Under the pieces are notes generated by a model. That model saw nothing but the letters and a program-made list of their open reading frames with translations, was not told where the DNA came from and searched no databases. Both the position numbers and the translations under genes were made by a program. Positions 1-5,991 of a stretch of 25,474 bases of DNA are shown here, one piece after another. The stretch covers positions 1-25,474 of IMG/VR virus record IMGVR_UViG_3300042889_002944, one strand, 5' to 3'. The stretch comes from a virus. The first letter of the stretch is position 1. Each line of letters opens with the position of its first letter.

Positions 1-12
1 TCTGTTTACTCA

Positions 13-82
13 TGGTGTTGGTTGATTTGAAACGCTTGTTCAAACAGGCGATGTCGGAACATCGCCCGATCAACCAGCACCA
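13..82. repeat. Three-arm inverted-repeat element (possible structured RNA or element end)
   Basis: A closing stem pairs 13-26 with 69-82 over 14 bp, with one position that would be G-U. Inside it sit two hairpins: 27-31 with 39-43 (7-nt loop) and 47-54 with 59-66 (8 bp, 4-nt loop CGGA). The whole forms a compact three-way junction. It is not a tRNA and lacks the integron attC core sites. A run of A follows near 103-111. Function unknown; it could be a non-autonomous element or a small RNA. Confidence 0.5.
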
Positions 83-128
83 GTCGATTTTAACATTTTA
101 ACGAAAAAAAATCCTCTTCCCTACGCCG

Positions 129-196
129 CCTACTTCGCTGAAGCTACGAAGGCCAAGAAGGCTTCCTCCTTCGCTAAAGCTACGGCGGACAAGACG
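129..196. repeat. Two-unit intergenic repeat, 32-bp units, 36-bp period
   Basis: Positions 129-160 and 165-196 are near-identical units sharing cores such as CTTCGCT, AAGCTACG and CAAGA. The unit type resembles dispersed intergenic repeats that I associate with Verrucomicrobiota and related genomes, but this is recalled, not searched. Open reading frames crossing it on either strand are probably chance. Confidence 0.55.
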
Positions 197-266
197 ACAG
201 GCAGGCCGGTCCGACCCATTGGCTCTTTCAGGGGCCTCCCGCAGAAAGCAAATCGCAGCCAGGTTT

Positions 267-395
267 TCAATCCAACGATGCTTCCTCTGTGAGGGCGCGT
301 TTGATTTGGCGGGGCAGTTTGAGGCAGTCGACATCCAACAAAGCTCCGCCGAGCGCATACAGGAGCATGCGATGCGGTCTGACGATGCCGCGCAT
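267..395 (-). CDS. Possible small protein, 42 aa
   Basis: ATG at 395 to TGA at 267-269. The product has a balanced composition, with a hydrophobic stretch (LLYALGGALLDVD) followed by a basic segment (LKLPRQIKRALTEE), unlike the Arg/Ser/Pro-rich shadow frames around it. No ribosome site is seen and no family is recognised. It could be the end of a decayed gene, since the other minus frame upstream of 395 also reads plausibly (residues such as VVVVVENPPEIETVAVGF) before the frame would have to change. Low confidence. Confidence 0.25.
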   Translation of the reverse strand: MRGIVRPHRMLLYALGGALLDVDCLKLPRQIKRALTEEASLD

Positions 396-856
396 GACTA
401 CCCTCGCACCCGGTCAGGAATCCGACGGCTACTGTCTCAATTTCCGGAGGGTTCTCAACTACGACCACCACCTCCCGTGATCCTACTCTGCACAACGCCC
501 GAAGAGCTCGAATGCGTCACATGCTTTCGCTGCGGCACGCAGAAAACACTCCACCTCAAAAGCATTCAGGCCGAAACCCAGCTGTTCCCCCCCGGGATTC
601 GCAAGATTTCGGCCTGATTGAGGTAGGGACCTCTCTAGCGTGCAAGGCAATCTGAAAAGCGGATACCCCCCGGTGTCCGTCCTTCAGGCACAATAAACTC
701 ATTCAATCTCAAACAAAAAGTTGGTGAGAAACCTTCCCGGGCTGTCGATCCCACCCGAACTCCCCCCGGAGCTTGGACTGAGTTGATTTCGACAGTGTCG
801 GTGAAGCTTGTCATCCCTACTCCAATCGCAGTTGAAGTTCTCCATTTCCAAATTTC
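396..856. other. Stretch with no supported gene
   Basis: No reading frame on either strand here has convincing composition, a start context or a partner. Around 396-495 the minus strand may hold the degraded 5' part of the small ORF below 395. The remainder shows no clear promoter, repeat or RNA. Probably eroded accessory DNA. Confidence 0.4.
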
Positions 857-1065
857 ATGAAAAAATTTACATTTAACCCGAATGGAGACTTTTGGAACCC
901 TCTCGTGGAGGCACAGGCAAGCACCTTCTCCAAGATTCGGACTTGATCACCTCACCCAGGGACGAAGCCGCCGCCACCAACCGCGACGTCCAACGCATCG
1001 CCCAAAAGGTTCGTGCCCGATTGCAGGATGCGGAACAGGAAGCCAATCCGAGCGGCAAGCCGTAG
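857..1065 (+). pseudogene. Decayed small gene (frameshifted), about 69 codons
   Basis: ATG at 857 opens a protein-like frame (MKKFTFNPNGDFWNPLVEAQ) that hits TGA after 29 codons near 944. A shifted frame starting within a few bases continues plausibly (ITSPRDEAAATNRDVQRIAQ, then KVRARLQDAEQEANPSGKP) to TAG at 1063-1065. The second half is predicted helical and charged. One single-base indel near 940 would join them. The family is not recognised. Alternatively, the second half is the end of a different gene. Confidence 0.4.
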
Positions 1066-1316
1066 CTGCCTGCTGCCCGTCCCGCCCGCCAAGTCCGCGC
1101 ACGCATCCTGATCCACCGGCTACCGATCTGAACGTGATGGGTGAAGGTAACCGGTGAGCCGGGTTGATGACTTGATCGCGCCTTATGCGAACCAAGTTGA
1201 TGACGTGTTTCAGAGACACCGCTGACATTTGTCTTGGGGCTGCGGGCTATCTTTTTAGTAAATCCCACACCGTTTCCGGCATTCTCCCGAGGGTTGCAAA
1301 AACAAAATCTAACGAA

Positions 1317-1351
1317 TTGTACTGCCCGATTGTCTGCGGTAAAATTTTACC
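1317..1351 (+). promoter_or_regulatory. Promoter overlapped by a perfect 14-bp palindrome
   Basis: TTGTAC (1317-1322), a 17-nt spacer and TAAAAT (1340-1345) form a good sigma70-type promoter about 50 nt before the ATG at 1400. The perfect palindrome GGTAAAATTTTACC (1338-1351) covers the -10 element, the usual position of a repressor operator. Which protein binds it is unknown; the downstream proteins have HTH-like segments. Confidence 0.5.
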
Positions 1352-1399
1352 CACGTCGGCATTCCGCTGACAGGAATCAATAACCGCGCACTCACCACC

Positions 1400-2791
1400 A
1401 TGCCAGCCAACGACACCTCCCATCTTCAAAGCCTGTTCACCCGCTTCGACGTCAAACGCCTCGGCGAAGGCGACACCGCCGCAGGAGCCAACCTCCTCGC
1501 CGCCATGGCCTGCTCTCTCGCGAACATCCAACGCCCGGGCAGCGGCCTCATCACCAGCGACGGGGAGACGATTGCCGTGGGCACCAGCCTCATCGTCTCC
1601 GGCGGGCGCAGCGTCAGCCTGATCTCCGAGAAGGTGCTGGCCGGGCTGGCCACCCGCCAGAACAACTTCGTCTCCCACCTCGGCAAGAAAGTCCAAAGTA
1701 TCGCGGATGAGTCCCAAAAGACCAAACGGTCTGTGAGTGATTCCCTCTCGGAACTGATGAAGAGTATGGACGAGTCGCTCCCTGACAGGCTTTTCCAGCC
1801 ATGGACCTGGCACAACAAACAGGGTGCTGCGGAATCATGGAGCCGGATGGTCGAAACACCGGCTGAACCCACCTTCGAGGACGTTGCCGCGCAGCCCATG
1901 GTGTATGTGACAGGAATCACGGCAGGGACCCTGGGGCCGCAACTGGAGCGCAGCCATTTGGGACGCCCGTTCATGCATGTGGGAGTGGTCAGTGCGAGGG
2001 ACTTCGCAAGCTTCGAACAAATCTGCCCAACCATCATGGACGGTCGGATCACCAGTGGGTCAACGCTGGCAAGCACCCGTGGAACGGTGATGGTGACGGA
2101 TTCATCCGGTGCGCTCTACGAAGCCGTCAAAGCCAACATGCCGCACACACAGTGGTTGTCGCGTCTGCTGTGGCTGGTGGACGGAGATGCGGGACCTGAG
2201 CCGGGTAAACCAGTGGAAGACAAAGCCCTCATTCCGCTCGACCGCCTTGCCGCCCGCTACGAGGCCGCCATGAGAAAGGCTTGGGGGGAGCGCCTCAACA
2301 GCCTGACAACCCCGCCGGAGATGCTGAAATACGATTTCACCGAATCGCAGGCCCGGTGGATGGCTTTCCTCAAAGCGCTGGAGCCGGAATGTCCGGGCAT
2401 CAGCGGCACCGCACGCAACCTTTATGCGACGCTTGGCTTCGGACTATCCCGATTGGTTAGCGCGATGGAAACCACTCCTGTTTTCAAGTGGTGCACTCGT
2501 GATGCTGAGGCGCTTGCCCGGTTCCTCGTCCAGCGCATGGTCAACGCCCGCGCTGCGATGCTCCACTCGGCCGAAGACGACCTCAAACAGCAACAGATGG
2601 AGAAAATCCTCAGCAAGCTCGCAGACGGTCCACTCGAACTCCGCGACCTCGTCCGCAAGTTCCACAGCCTTCCCACCGCGCGGTGTCTTGAGTCGCTGAA
2701 CACTCTTGAAAGCATGGAACGTGTGGCCCTTGTCGATAACAAGTGGCAGCGTGTGGAACCCTCCCGCACCACCGCCGCCCTGTCCAACTGA
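1400..2791 (+). CDS. Uncharacterised 463-aa accessory-element protein
   Basis: The ATG at 1400 is preceded by CTCACCACC, the same Shine-Dalgarno-less leader seen at other starts here. The family is not securely recognised. Residues ~25-60 contain a Gly/Ser-rich stretch (VSGGRSVSLISEKVL) where DUF3987-type element proteins carry a P-loop, but there is no GKS/GKT, so no ATP site can be claimed. Residues ~330-390 are helical (ARNLYATLGFGLSRLVSA). Residues ~400-455 look like a winged helix (LSKLADGPLELRDLVRKFHS). A remote, ATPase-dead relative of DUF3987 proteins is my inference only. It leads a two-gene unit with the frameshifted gene 13 nt downstream and has its own promoter at 1317-1345. Confidence 0.75.
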   Translation: MPANDTSHLQSLFTRFDVKRLGEGDTAAGANLLAAMACSLANIQRPGSGLITSDGETIAVGTSLIVSGGRSVSLISEKVLAGLATRQNNFVSHLGKKVQSIADESQKTKRSVSDSLSELMKSMDESLPDRLFQPWTWHNKQGAAESWSRMVETPAEPTFEDVAAQPMVYVTGITAGTLGPQLERSHLGRPFMHVGVVSARDFASFEQICPTIMDGRITSGSTLASTRGTVMVTDSSGALYEAVKANMPHTQWLSRLLWLVDGDAGPEPGKPVEDKALIPLDRLAARYEAAMRKAWGERLNSLTTPPEMLKYDFTESQARWMAFLKALEPECPGISGTARNLYATLGFGLSRLVSAMETTPVFKWCTRDAEALARFLVQRMVNARAAMLHSAEDDLKQQQMEKILSKLADGPLELRDLVRKFHSLPTARCLESLNTLESMERVALVDNKWQRVEPSRTTAALSN

Positions 2792-2804
2792 CCCCAAGCG
2801 TGAC

Positions 2805-3571
2805 ATGAAGGCAACCCAGCCAGCCAGTGCGCCCACCAGCCGGCCCCAGCCGCTCACGGATTTCCTCAACGCCAACTCGCCCGACCCGGCCACCCGCGCC
2901 ATGGTCGCGACCACGCTGGTGCTCACCTTCTGGCAGATGGGCGGACGGGCGGTCACGCCGCAACTCCCGTCCTTGCTTCTGGTCAATGCCGGGGGCGCAC
3001 AGACCGACCCGCTCGATGCCTTCATCGATCAATGCGGCCTCGGCATGGGGCACAAGGAGCTGCCGAAATCCGGCTCCGGCTCGTATGCCTGCGGCACACC
3101 CGCCAACGCCCCCATGACGATGTTCAATTGCGTCCAGACACGGGAGCAACTCGGCGAGATCACTCCCAACAACCAAGCCCAAATCGTAAGCTTGGAGAAA
3201 CGATTTCATGACGCCCAAGCCACCGGCTTCGGCTGTCACAGCAGCGGCCCTTCCCTTACACCCGCATGTGGAACGATCAAATGGAGTGGATCACCAACGC
3301 GTCCGACCAAATCCTGCTGCGCTTCGACCAGCCCGCCGACCGCGCGGCGTTCCGCAAGGACCTGCTCGACCGCCCCGACAATCTCCTGCGTCCGCGAGGA
3401 GTGAATTCATCACTGCGTATGGCCATCAAAAACATCTCCGTGTCCGGCTCACTGCCACCGGGCGAATGGGACGGCAGCTTGGTTTGCGGCGTGATCGAGT
3501 TGGGCCTGCCGGTGTTCTTCCTGCCGCACGTGGTCAAGGCGCCTCTGATCGTCAGTGACCCGACCGACTGA
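2805..3571 (+). pseudogene. Frameshifted hypothetical gene (~255 codons), partner of the 463-aa gene
   Basis: The ATG at 2805 lies 13 nt after the upstream stop. The first frame reads like protein (TDFLNANSPDPATRAMVATT, LVLTFWQMGGRAVTPQLPSL) up to FHDAQATGFGCHS near 3240. It then degenerates into Ser/Pro/Arg-rich shadow sequence ending at 3404. A second frame, blocked upstream by a TGA near 3210, takes over (RPFPYTRMWNDQMEWITNAS) and runs cleanly to TGA at 3569-3571. The shift must lie between about 3212 and 3245. It could be a true inactivating indel or a sequencing error; no slippery heptamer is obvious. The composition suggests a cytosolic protein. No family recognised. Confidence 0.6.
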
Positions 3572-3814
3572 GGTGGATCGGGTCGCCGCCATCTCCGGCA
3601 AGCTCGGCACCTCGCGAAGGCCAAGACGGCTCAGCGAAGCGTTAAGCAGATAGAAACCCCGGATGCCTTTCATGGGGATGATCTTCCCCTTGTTCACGAA
3701 GTCATGGAACGTGCTCTTCGCCATCGGCGGATCGAAGAAGCGACAGATTATTTCCTGCCGGACGGCGAACTCGGGATAGCCGGTGGGTGGAACCTTGGAT
3801 GAAGGAGAAGCCAT
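3449..3814 (-). CDS. Small helix-turn-helix protein, excisionase/AlpA-like
   Basis: 121 aa from the ATG at 3814; a longer form would need a TTG at 3889. Residues ~18-60 (EIICRFFDPPMAKSTFHDFV, then NKGKIIPMKGIRGFYLLNAS) follow the winged-helix pattern of MerR/excisionase-like proteins that choose a DNA site and a recombination or transcription direction. The last ~40 residues overlap the 3' end of the opposite-strand gene by 123 nt and look like its antisense, so the natural end may once have been shorter. Its place within 300 nt of the tRNA fragment, with direct repeats upstream at 3954-3975, fits an excisionase or regulator of an element flanking the phage. It could also be a plain repressor. 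Confidence 0.6.
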   Translation of the reverse strand: MASPSSKVPPTGYPEFAVRQEIICRFFDPPMAKSTFHDFVNKGKIIPMKGIRGFYLLNASLSRLGLREVPSLPEMAATRSTSVGRVTDDQRRLDHVRQEEHRQAQLDHAANQAAVPFARWQ

Positions 3815-3953
3815 GGCGGAACTGTCCGTATTCCCGGCCGGGGTGGCACGGATATTTTTTTCGCTTCCAAGGGAGGCAAGCAGCGCCAAACGCCAATCTC
3901 TCGGATGGACGGAATCAGAGCCAGCAAGTAGAGATCATTAAGACGCCTTAAAT

Positions 3954-3975
3954 AGTTGCCCAATCAGTTGCCCAA
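3954..3975. repeat. Paired 10-bp direct repeat, 12-bp period
   Basis: AGTTGCCCAA occurs at 3954-3963 and again at 3966-3975. It lies upstream of the excisionase-like gene and ~115 bp from the tRNA remnant. Short phased repeats next to an attachment site are typical of accessory-protein or integrase arm binding sites; that role is inferred. Confidence 0.5.
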
Positions 3976-4087
3976 ATCGCAACTTTTTTTCGGAATTCGA
4001 CGGACTCTGGCGGACGCGCACGGAGAGACGTAAAACAAGGACTCATTCATAAACCACTTAAATACAGCCAACTTAGCGACTTTAAGC

Positions 4088-4134
4088 TGGAGCCGGCTAT
4101 CAGAGTCGAACTGATGACCTACTGATTACAAATC
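4088..4134 (-). other. 3' half of tRNA-Thr(TGT), probable attachment site (att)
   Basis: Read on the minus strand, 4134 to 4088 matches the end of a bacterial tRNA-Thr: anticodon loop TTTGTAA with anticodon TGT, 3' anticodon strand, variable loop, T arm with GTTCGACTC, the acceptor strand GCCGGCT and an encoded CCA. The match stops abruptly inside the 5' anticodon stem. The next ~30 nt upstream (rightward) show no D arm or 5' acceptor strand, so no complete tRNA can form. This 47-nt remnant is what a tyrosine integrase using a tRNA 3' end leaves at the distal junction. The polarity puts the element at coordinates above 4134. Confidence 0.8.
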
Positions 4135-4226
4135 GTCTAGCGGGCCGGTCTTGGAGTGCAAGTGGTTGACAGCGAGTGACAATCTTCACGCTGGGGCGCG
4201 GTAAATTGACCCGTGATGGGGGTCCG

Positions 4227-4249
4227 GGTGGGCATTGCGGTGGGCATTG
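4227..4249. repeat. Paired 11-bp direct repeat, 12-bp period
   Basis: GGTGGGCATTG is present at 4227-4237 and 4239-4249, ~55 nt before the regulator start codon. The 12-bp period is close to one helical turn, which suits an operator for the adjacent HTH protein or an integrase arm site near the att remnant. Function inferred. Confidence 0.45.
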
Positions 4250-4266
4250 GGAGGGGCGAAAAAGAG

Positions 4267-4283
4267 CTTGCGCTTTCGCCAAT
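4267..4283 (+). promoter_or_regulatory. 17-bp phage regulatory motif, copy 1
   Basis: CTTGCGCTTTCGCCAAT ends 19 nt before the ATG at 4303. An identical 17-mer is at 22993-23009, 22 nt before the helicase ATG, and its 11-bp core is inverted at 14650-14660. The motif is an imperfect palindrome (TTGCGC/CGCCAA halves). It is probably an operator or promoter element of the early genes. Confidence 0.55.
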
Positions 4284-4302
4284 ACAGAGCAAACGATGGG
4301 GC

Positions 4303-4746
4303 ATGAGCACGAAGCGGCAGAAGATGGTCGGGACACGTTTCATGGCGGAGCTCCGCAATGTGATCTCGGATGATTTCGATGGCAATATGTCAGAGCTTTC
4401 CCGCCAGAGCAAGGTGCCGTCCGGGACGCTGGGGCATTATCTGTCGACCCACCGCTATCCGCGGGTGGATGTGCTGGACCGGATGCTGCGCTGCCTGGGC
4501 AAGGAGTCGAAAGCCCGCTTGTTGGAGGCGTATCTATTGGACCTGACGCCACCGTCCGCCCGCGGGCAGGTGGTGGTGCGGGGCTCGCAGGACCCGGCGC
4601 TGGAAACCCAGCGGCTGAACGAGGACCTGGGCTTCGATAGGAAGCTGGGGGAGTGTCTGGAGTGGATGGGCAGGCTGGCGATGGAGAACCACGCGATCCG
4701 GCTGATGGTGACCCAGACGGCGAAGGCGTTGGGGTGGAAGGGTTAG
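4303..4746 (+). CDS. Phage HTH transcriptional regulator, 147 aa
   Basis: The ATG at 4303 is chosen over upstream GTG/ATG codons at 4213-4218, because the earlier residues are Gly/Arg-rich and the shared regulatory motif (4267-4283) would lie inside the gene. Residues ~28-52 (NMSELSRQSKVPSGTLGHYL) form a Cro/CI-like helix-turn-helix, with MSELSRQS as the first helix and SGTLGHYL as the recognition helix. The C-terminal ~90 residues are helical and may dimerise; there is no LexA-type Ser/Lys protease domain. It is the only plus-strand gene at the left end of the phage and faces the late block across a shared hairpin. A role as repressor or early/late switch is inferred. Confidence 0.65.
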   Translation: MSTKRQKMVGTRFMAELRNVISDDFDGNMSELSRQSKVPSGTLGHYLSTHRYPRVDVLDRMLRCLGKESKARLLEAYLLDLTPPSARGQVVVRGSQDPALETQRLNEDLGFDRKLGECLEWMGRLAMENHAIRLMVTQTAKALGWKG

Positions 4747-4752
4747 TTCGGA

Positions 4753-4785
4753 GCCACCGCCACCACCACTTGAGGTGGCGGCGGC
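4753..4785. terminator. Hairpin between convergent genes (bidirectional terminator candidate)
   Basis: CCGCCACC (4757-4764) pairs with GGTGGCGG (4774-4781) around a 9-nt loop. GCC (4753-4755) and GGC (4783-4785) extend the stem after one mismatch. It fills the 50-nt gap between the regulator stop and the stop of the minus-strand block. No T tract follows on either strand, so it may need a factor or only protect the 3' ends. Confidence 0.5.
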
Positions 4786-4796
4786 CGGGGAGCCGA

Positions 4797-5387
4797 TCAC
4801 TCGTCGATCACTTCAACGCCGGTTGGCGCGGTGGTGATGGTCACGCTGTAATAGCGGGTGATGTTGCCGGTCGAGTCATCCACGCTCGAATTGCGGGTGA
4901 TGCTCAGACGGGACGGGCGGTCGTCGGTGGCGAGGCTCGTGTAGCGCCAGTAGAGCATCTCCATGATGCCGAAGACCATCTTGCGCCAGTCGCCCGTGGA
5001 GGACGCGGTGGCCTCGGTGTCGGTGACCTCGTCCAGCGGACCCATGACTTGGCAGGTGTTGTTCGATGTGCCGCTGACGGCGATGGCGAGAGTGCCACCA
5101 CCCCGCGTGGCGGAGAGCGTCACCGTGGTGGTGGTCGGGACGGTCTTGACGTAGTAGTCAGTCGCGGCAGCGAGTCCGGTTGGCAGGGTGGTCACCTGAG
5201 TGAAGCGCACCCGGTCCCCAATGATGAGGTCGTGGGCGGCGGCGAACAGCACTGTGTCGGCGACCGCGCACGAGACGGTGGTCCCGGTGGTCAAACCAGC
5301 ATAGGTGTTGGTTTTTAACCGGACCTCGTTGGAGGCGATTGCGTAGGTTTTGCCAAAGAAGGCAAGCGGGGATTTGGTATAGGCCAT
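4797..5387 (-). CDS. Virion-associated beta-rich protein, 196 aa
   Basis: Last gene of the late block. Residues ~40-105 contain a segment of the kind common in phage particle proteins (IIGDRVRFTQVTTLPTGLAA, then TDYYVKT and TTTVTLSATRGGG), in which a position-in-space beta module is followed by a Gly-rich strand. The remainder is mixed, with an aromatic motif (MVFGIMEMLYWRYTS) and a beta-rich end. No catalytic motif is seen. Position after the capsid and head-completion genes and the absence of a signal peptide suggest an internal or decoration/tail component. The start is ATG in the context ACGACC-ATG, the same as the major capsid gene. Confidence 0.6.
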   Translation of the reverse strand: MAYTKSPLAFFGKTYAIASNEVRLKTNTYAGLTTGTTVSCAVADTVLFAAAHDLIIGDRVRFTQVTTLPTGLAAATDYYVKTVPTTTTVTLSATRGGGTLAIAVSGTSNNTCQVMGPLDEVTDTEATASSTGDWRKMVFGIMEMLYWRYTSLATDDRPSRLSITRNSSVDDSTGNITRYYSVTITTAPTGVEVIDE

Positions 5388-5399
5388 GGTCGTATGTGG

Positions 5400-5591
5400 T
5401 TATTGGTTTGGTTTGGTGGAGAGTGAGAATGTAGCATTGAGCGCAGCCCGGCGCTTGGCGCAGCCGCCACAATGCTCGATGCCGGTCCCGGCGAAGCGGT
5501 CGATAACGCGGGCGACGGGTTGCGCGACGAGCGCGACCACATCGCCAAGACCCCTCAGCCGTGGACGGGATGTGCGCTTGGGGATGTCCAT
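5400..5591 (-). CDS. Small Cys-containing phage protein, 63 aa
   Basis: ATG at 5591 lies one base after the upstream TGA (TGA-C-ATG), so the two genes are translationally coupled. The protein has a hydrophobic helix (LGDVVALVAQPVARVIDRF) and a compact Cys motif (GIEHCGGCAKRRAALN), C-x-x-C with a basic helix after it, which may bind zinc or a metal. I have seen similar short proteins with a xxC-x-GC-xxRR pattern in phage late regions, but no function is known. The frame upstream of 5591 is shadow of the neighbouring gene and was excluded. Confidence 0.6.
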   Translation of the reverse strand: MDIPKRTSRPRLRGLGDVVALVAQPVARVIDRFAGTGIEHCGGCAKRRAALNATFSLSTKPNQ

Positions 5592-5592
5592 G

Positions 5593-5982
5593 TCAGTAGT
5601 CGGTGGCGATGACGATGAAGGTGAGGTCGTTGGCGAGCGTCGTCTTGGCCCGCGCACGGATCGACCAGCCAAGCTCCAGATTAATGAGCGCATTGTAAAT
5701 GCAGGCCAACCCAAGAACGTCAAAGGCGACGGTGGTGCCAAGGTTGCCTGCCGAGGCGGGGACGACTACCGTGGTGAGGATGAAGTCAGACGACCCGTTG
5801 TAGAGCAGGATCTCCACCGTGGCGGAAACCGTGTGCGCGTTGCGGATGGTGAACTGGTTGATCACGCTGTCGTTCGCCCCTGCGGCGATGATGAGTTTGG
5901 GAACAGTGGTGTCAGCGGCAGTGAGGTTCACTGCCGCGATGTTGAATCCTGTCGGTTTGTAGTCGTTGGTTTGCTTGGCCAT
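5593..5982 (-). CDS. Small beta-rich virion protein, 129 aa
   Basis: Begins at ATG 5982 with the leader TAAACCACCACC and no Shine-Dalgarno. The sequence alternates Val/Thr/Ile strands (KPTGFNIAAVNLTAADTTVP, TIRNAHTVSATVEILLYNGS), typical of a jelly-roll or Ig-like fold such as a capsid decoration or head-fibre protein. It has no signal peptide, Cys pair or enzyme motif. It sits between the 520-aa protein and the coupled 63-aa Cys protein. Assignment to the particle rests on fold-like composition and operon position only. Confidence 0.55.
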   Translation of the reverse strand: MAKQTNDYKPTGFNIAAVNLTAADTTVPKLIIAAGANDSVINQFTIRNAHTVSATVEILLYNGSSDFILTTVVVPASAGNLGTTVAFDVLGLACIYNALINLELGWSIRARAKTTLANDLTFIVIATDY

Positions 5983-5991
5983 GGTGGTGGT

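Noticed and set aside
13-82. Three-arm element as a tRNA, hammerhead ribozyme or integron attC site
   Set aside because: No anticodon/acceptor pattern, no hammerhead core bases, and the attC core site consensus is not met.
873-1268. 131-codon minus-strand frame
   Set aside because: Arg/Ser/Trp-rich composition, antisense to the better-supported decayed gene at 857-1065.
3815-3889. N-terminal extension of the excisionase-like protein from TTG 3889
   Set aside because: The extra residues do not resemble the HTH family start, and an ATG is available at 3814 right before the conserved part.
4135-4170. A complete tRNA gene continuing from the tRNA-Thr remnant
   Set aside because: Bases upstream of the anticodon arm form neither a D arm nor a strand complementary to the acceptor end.
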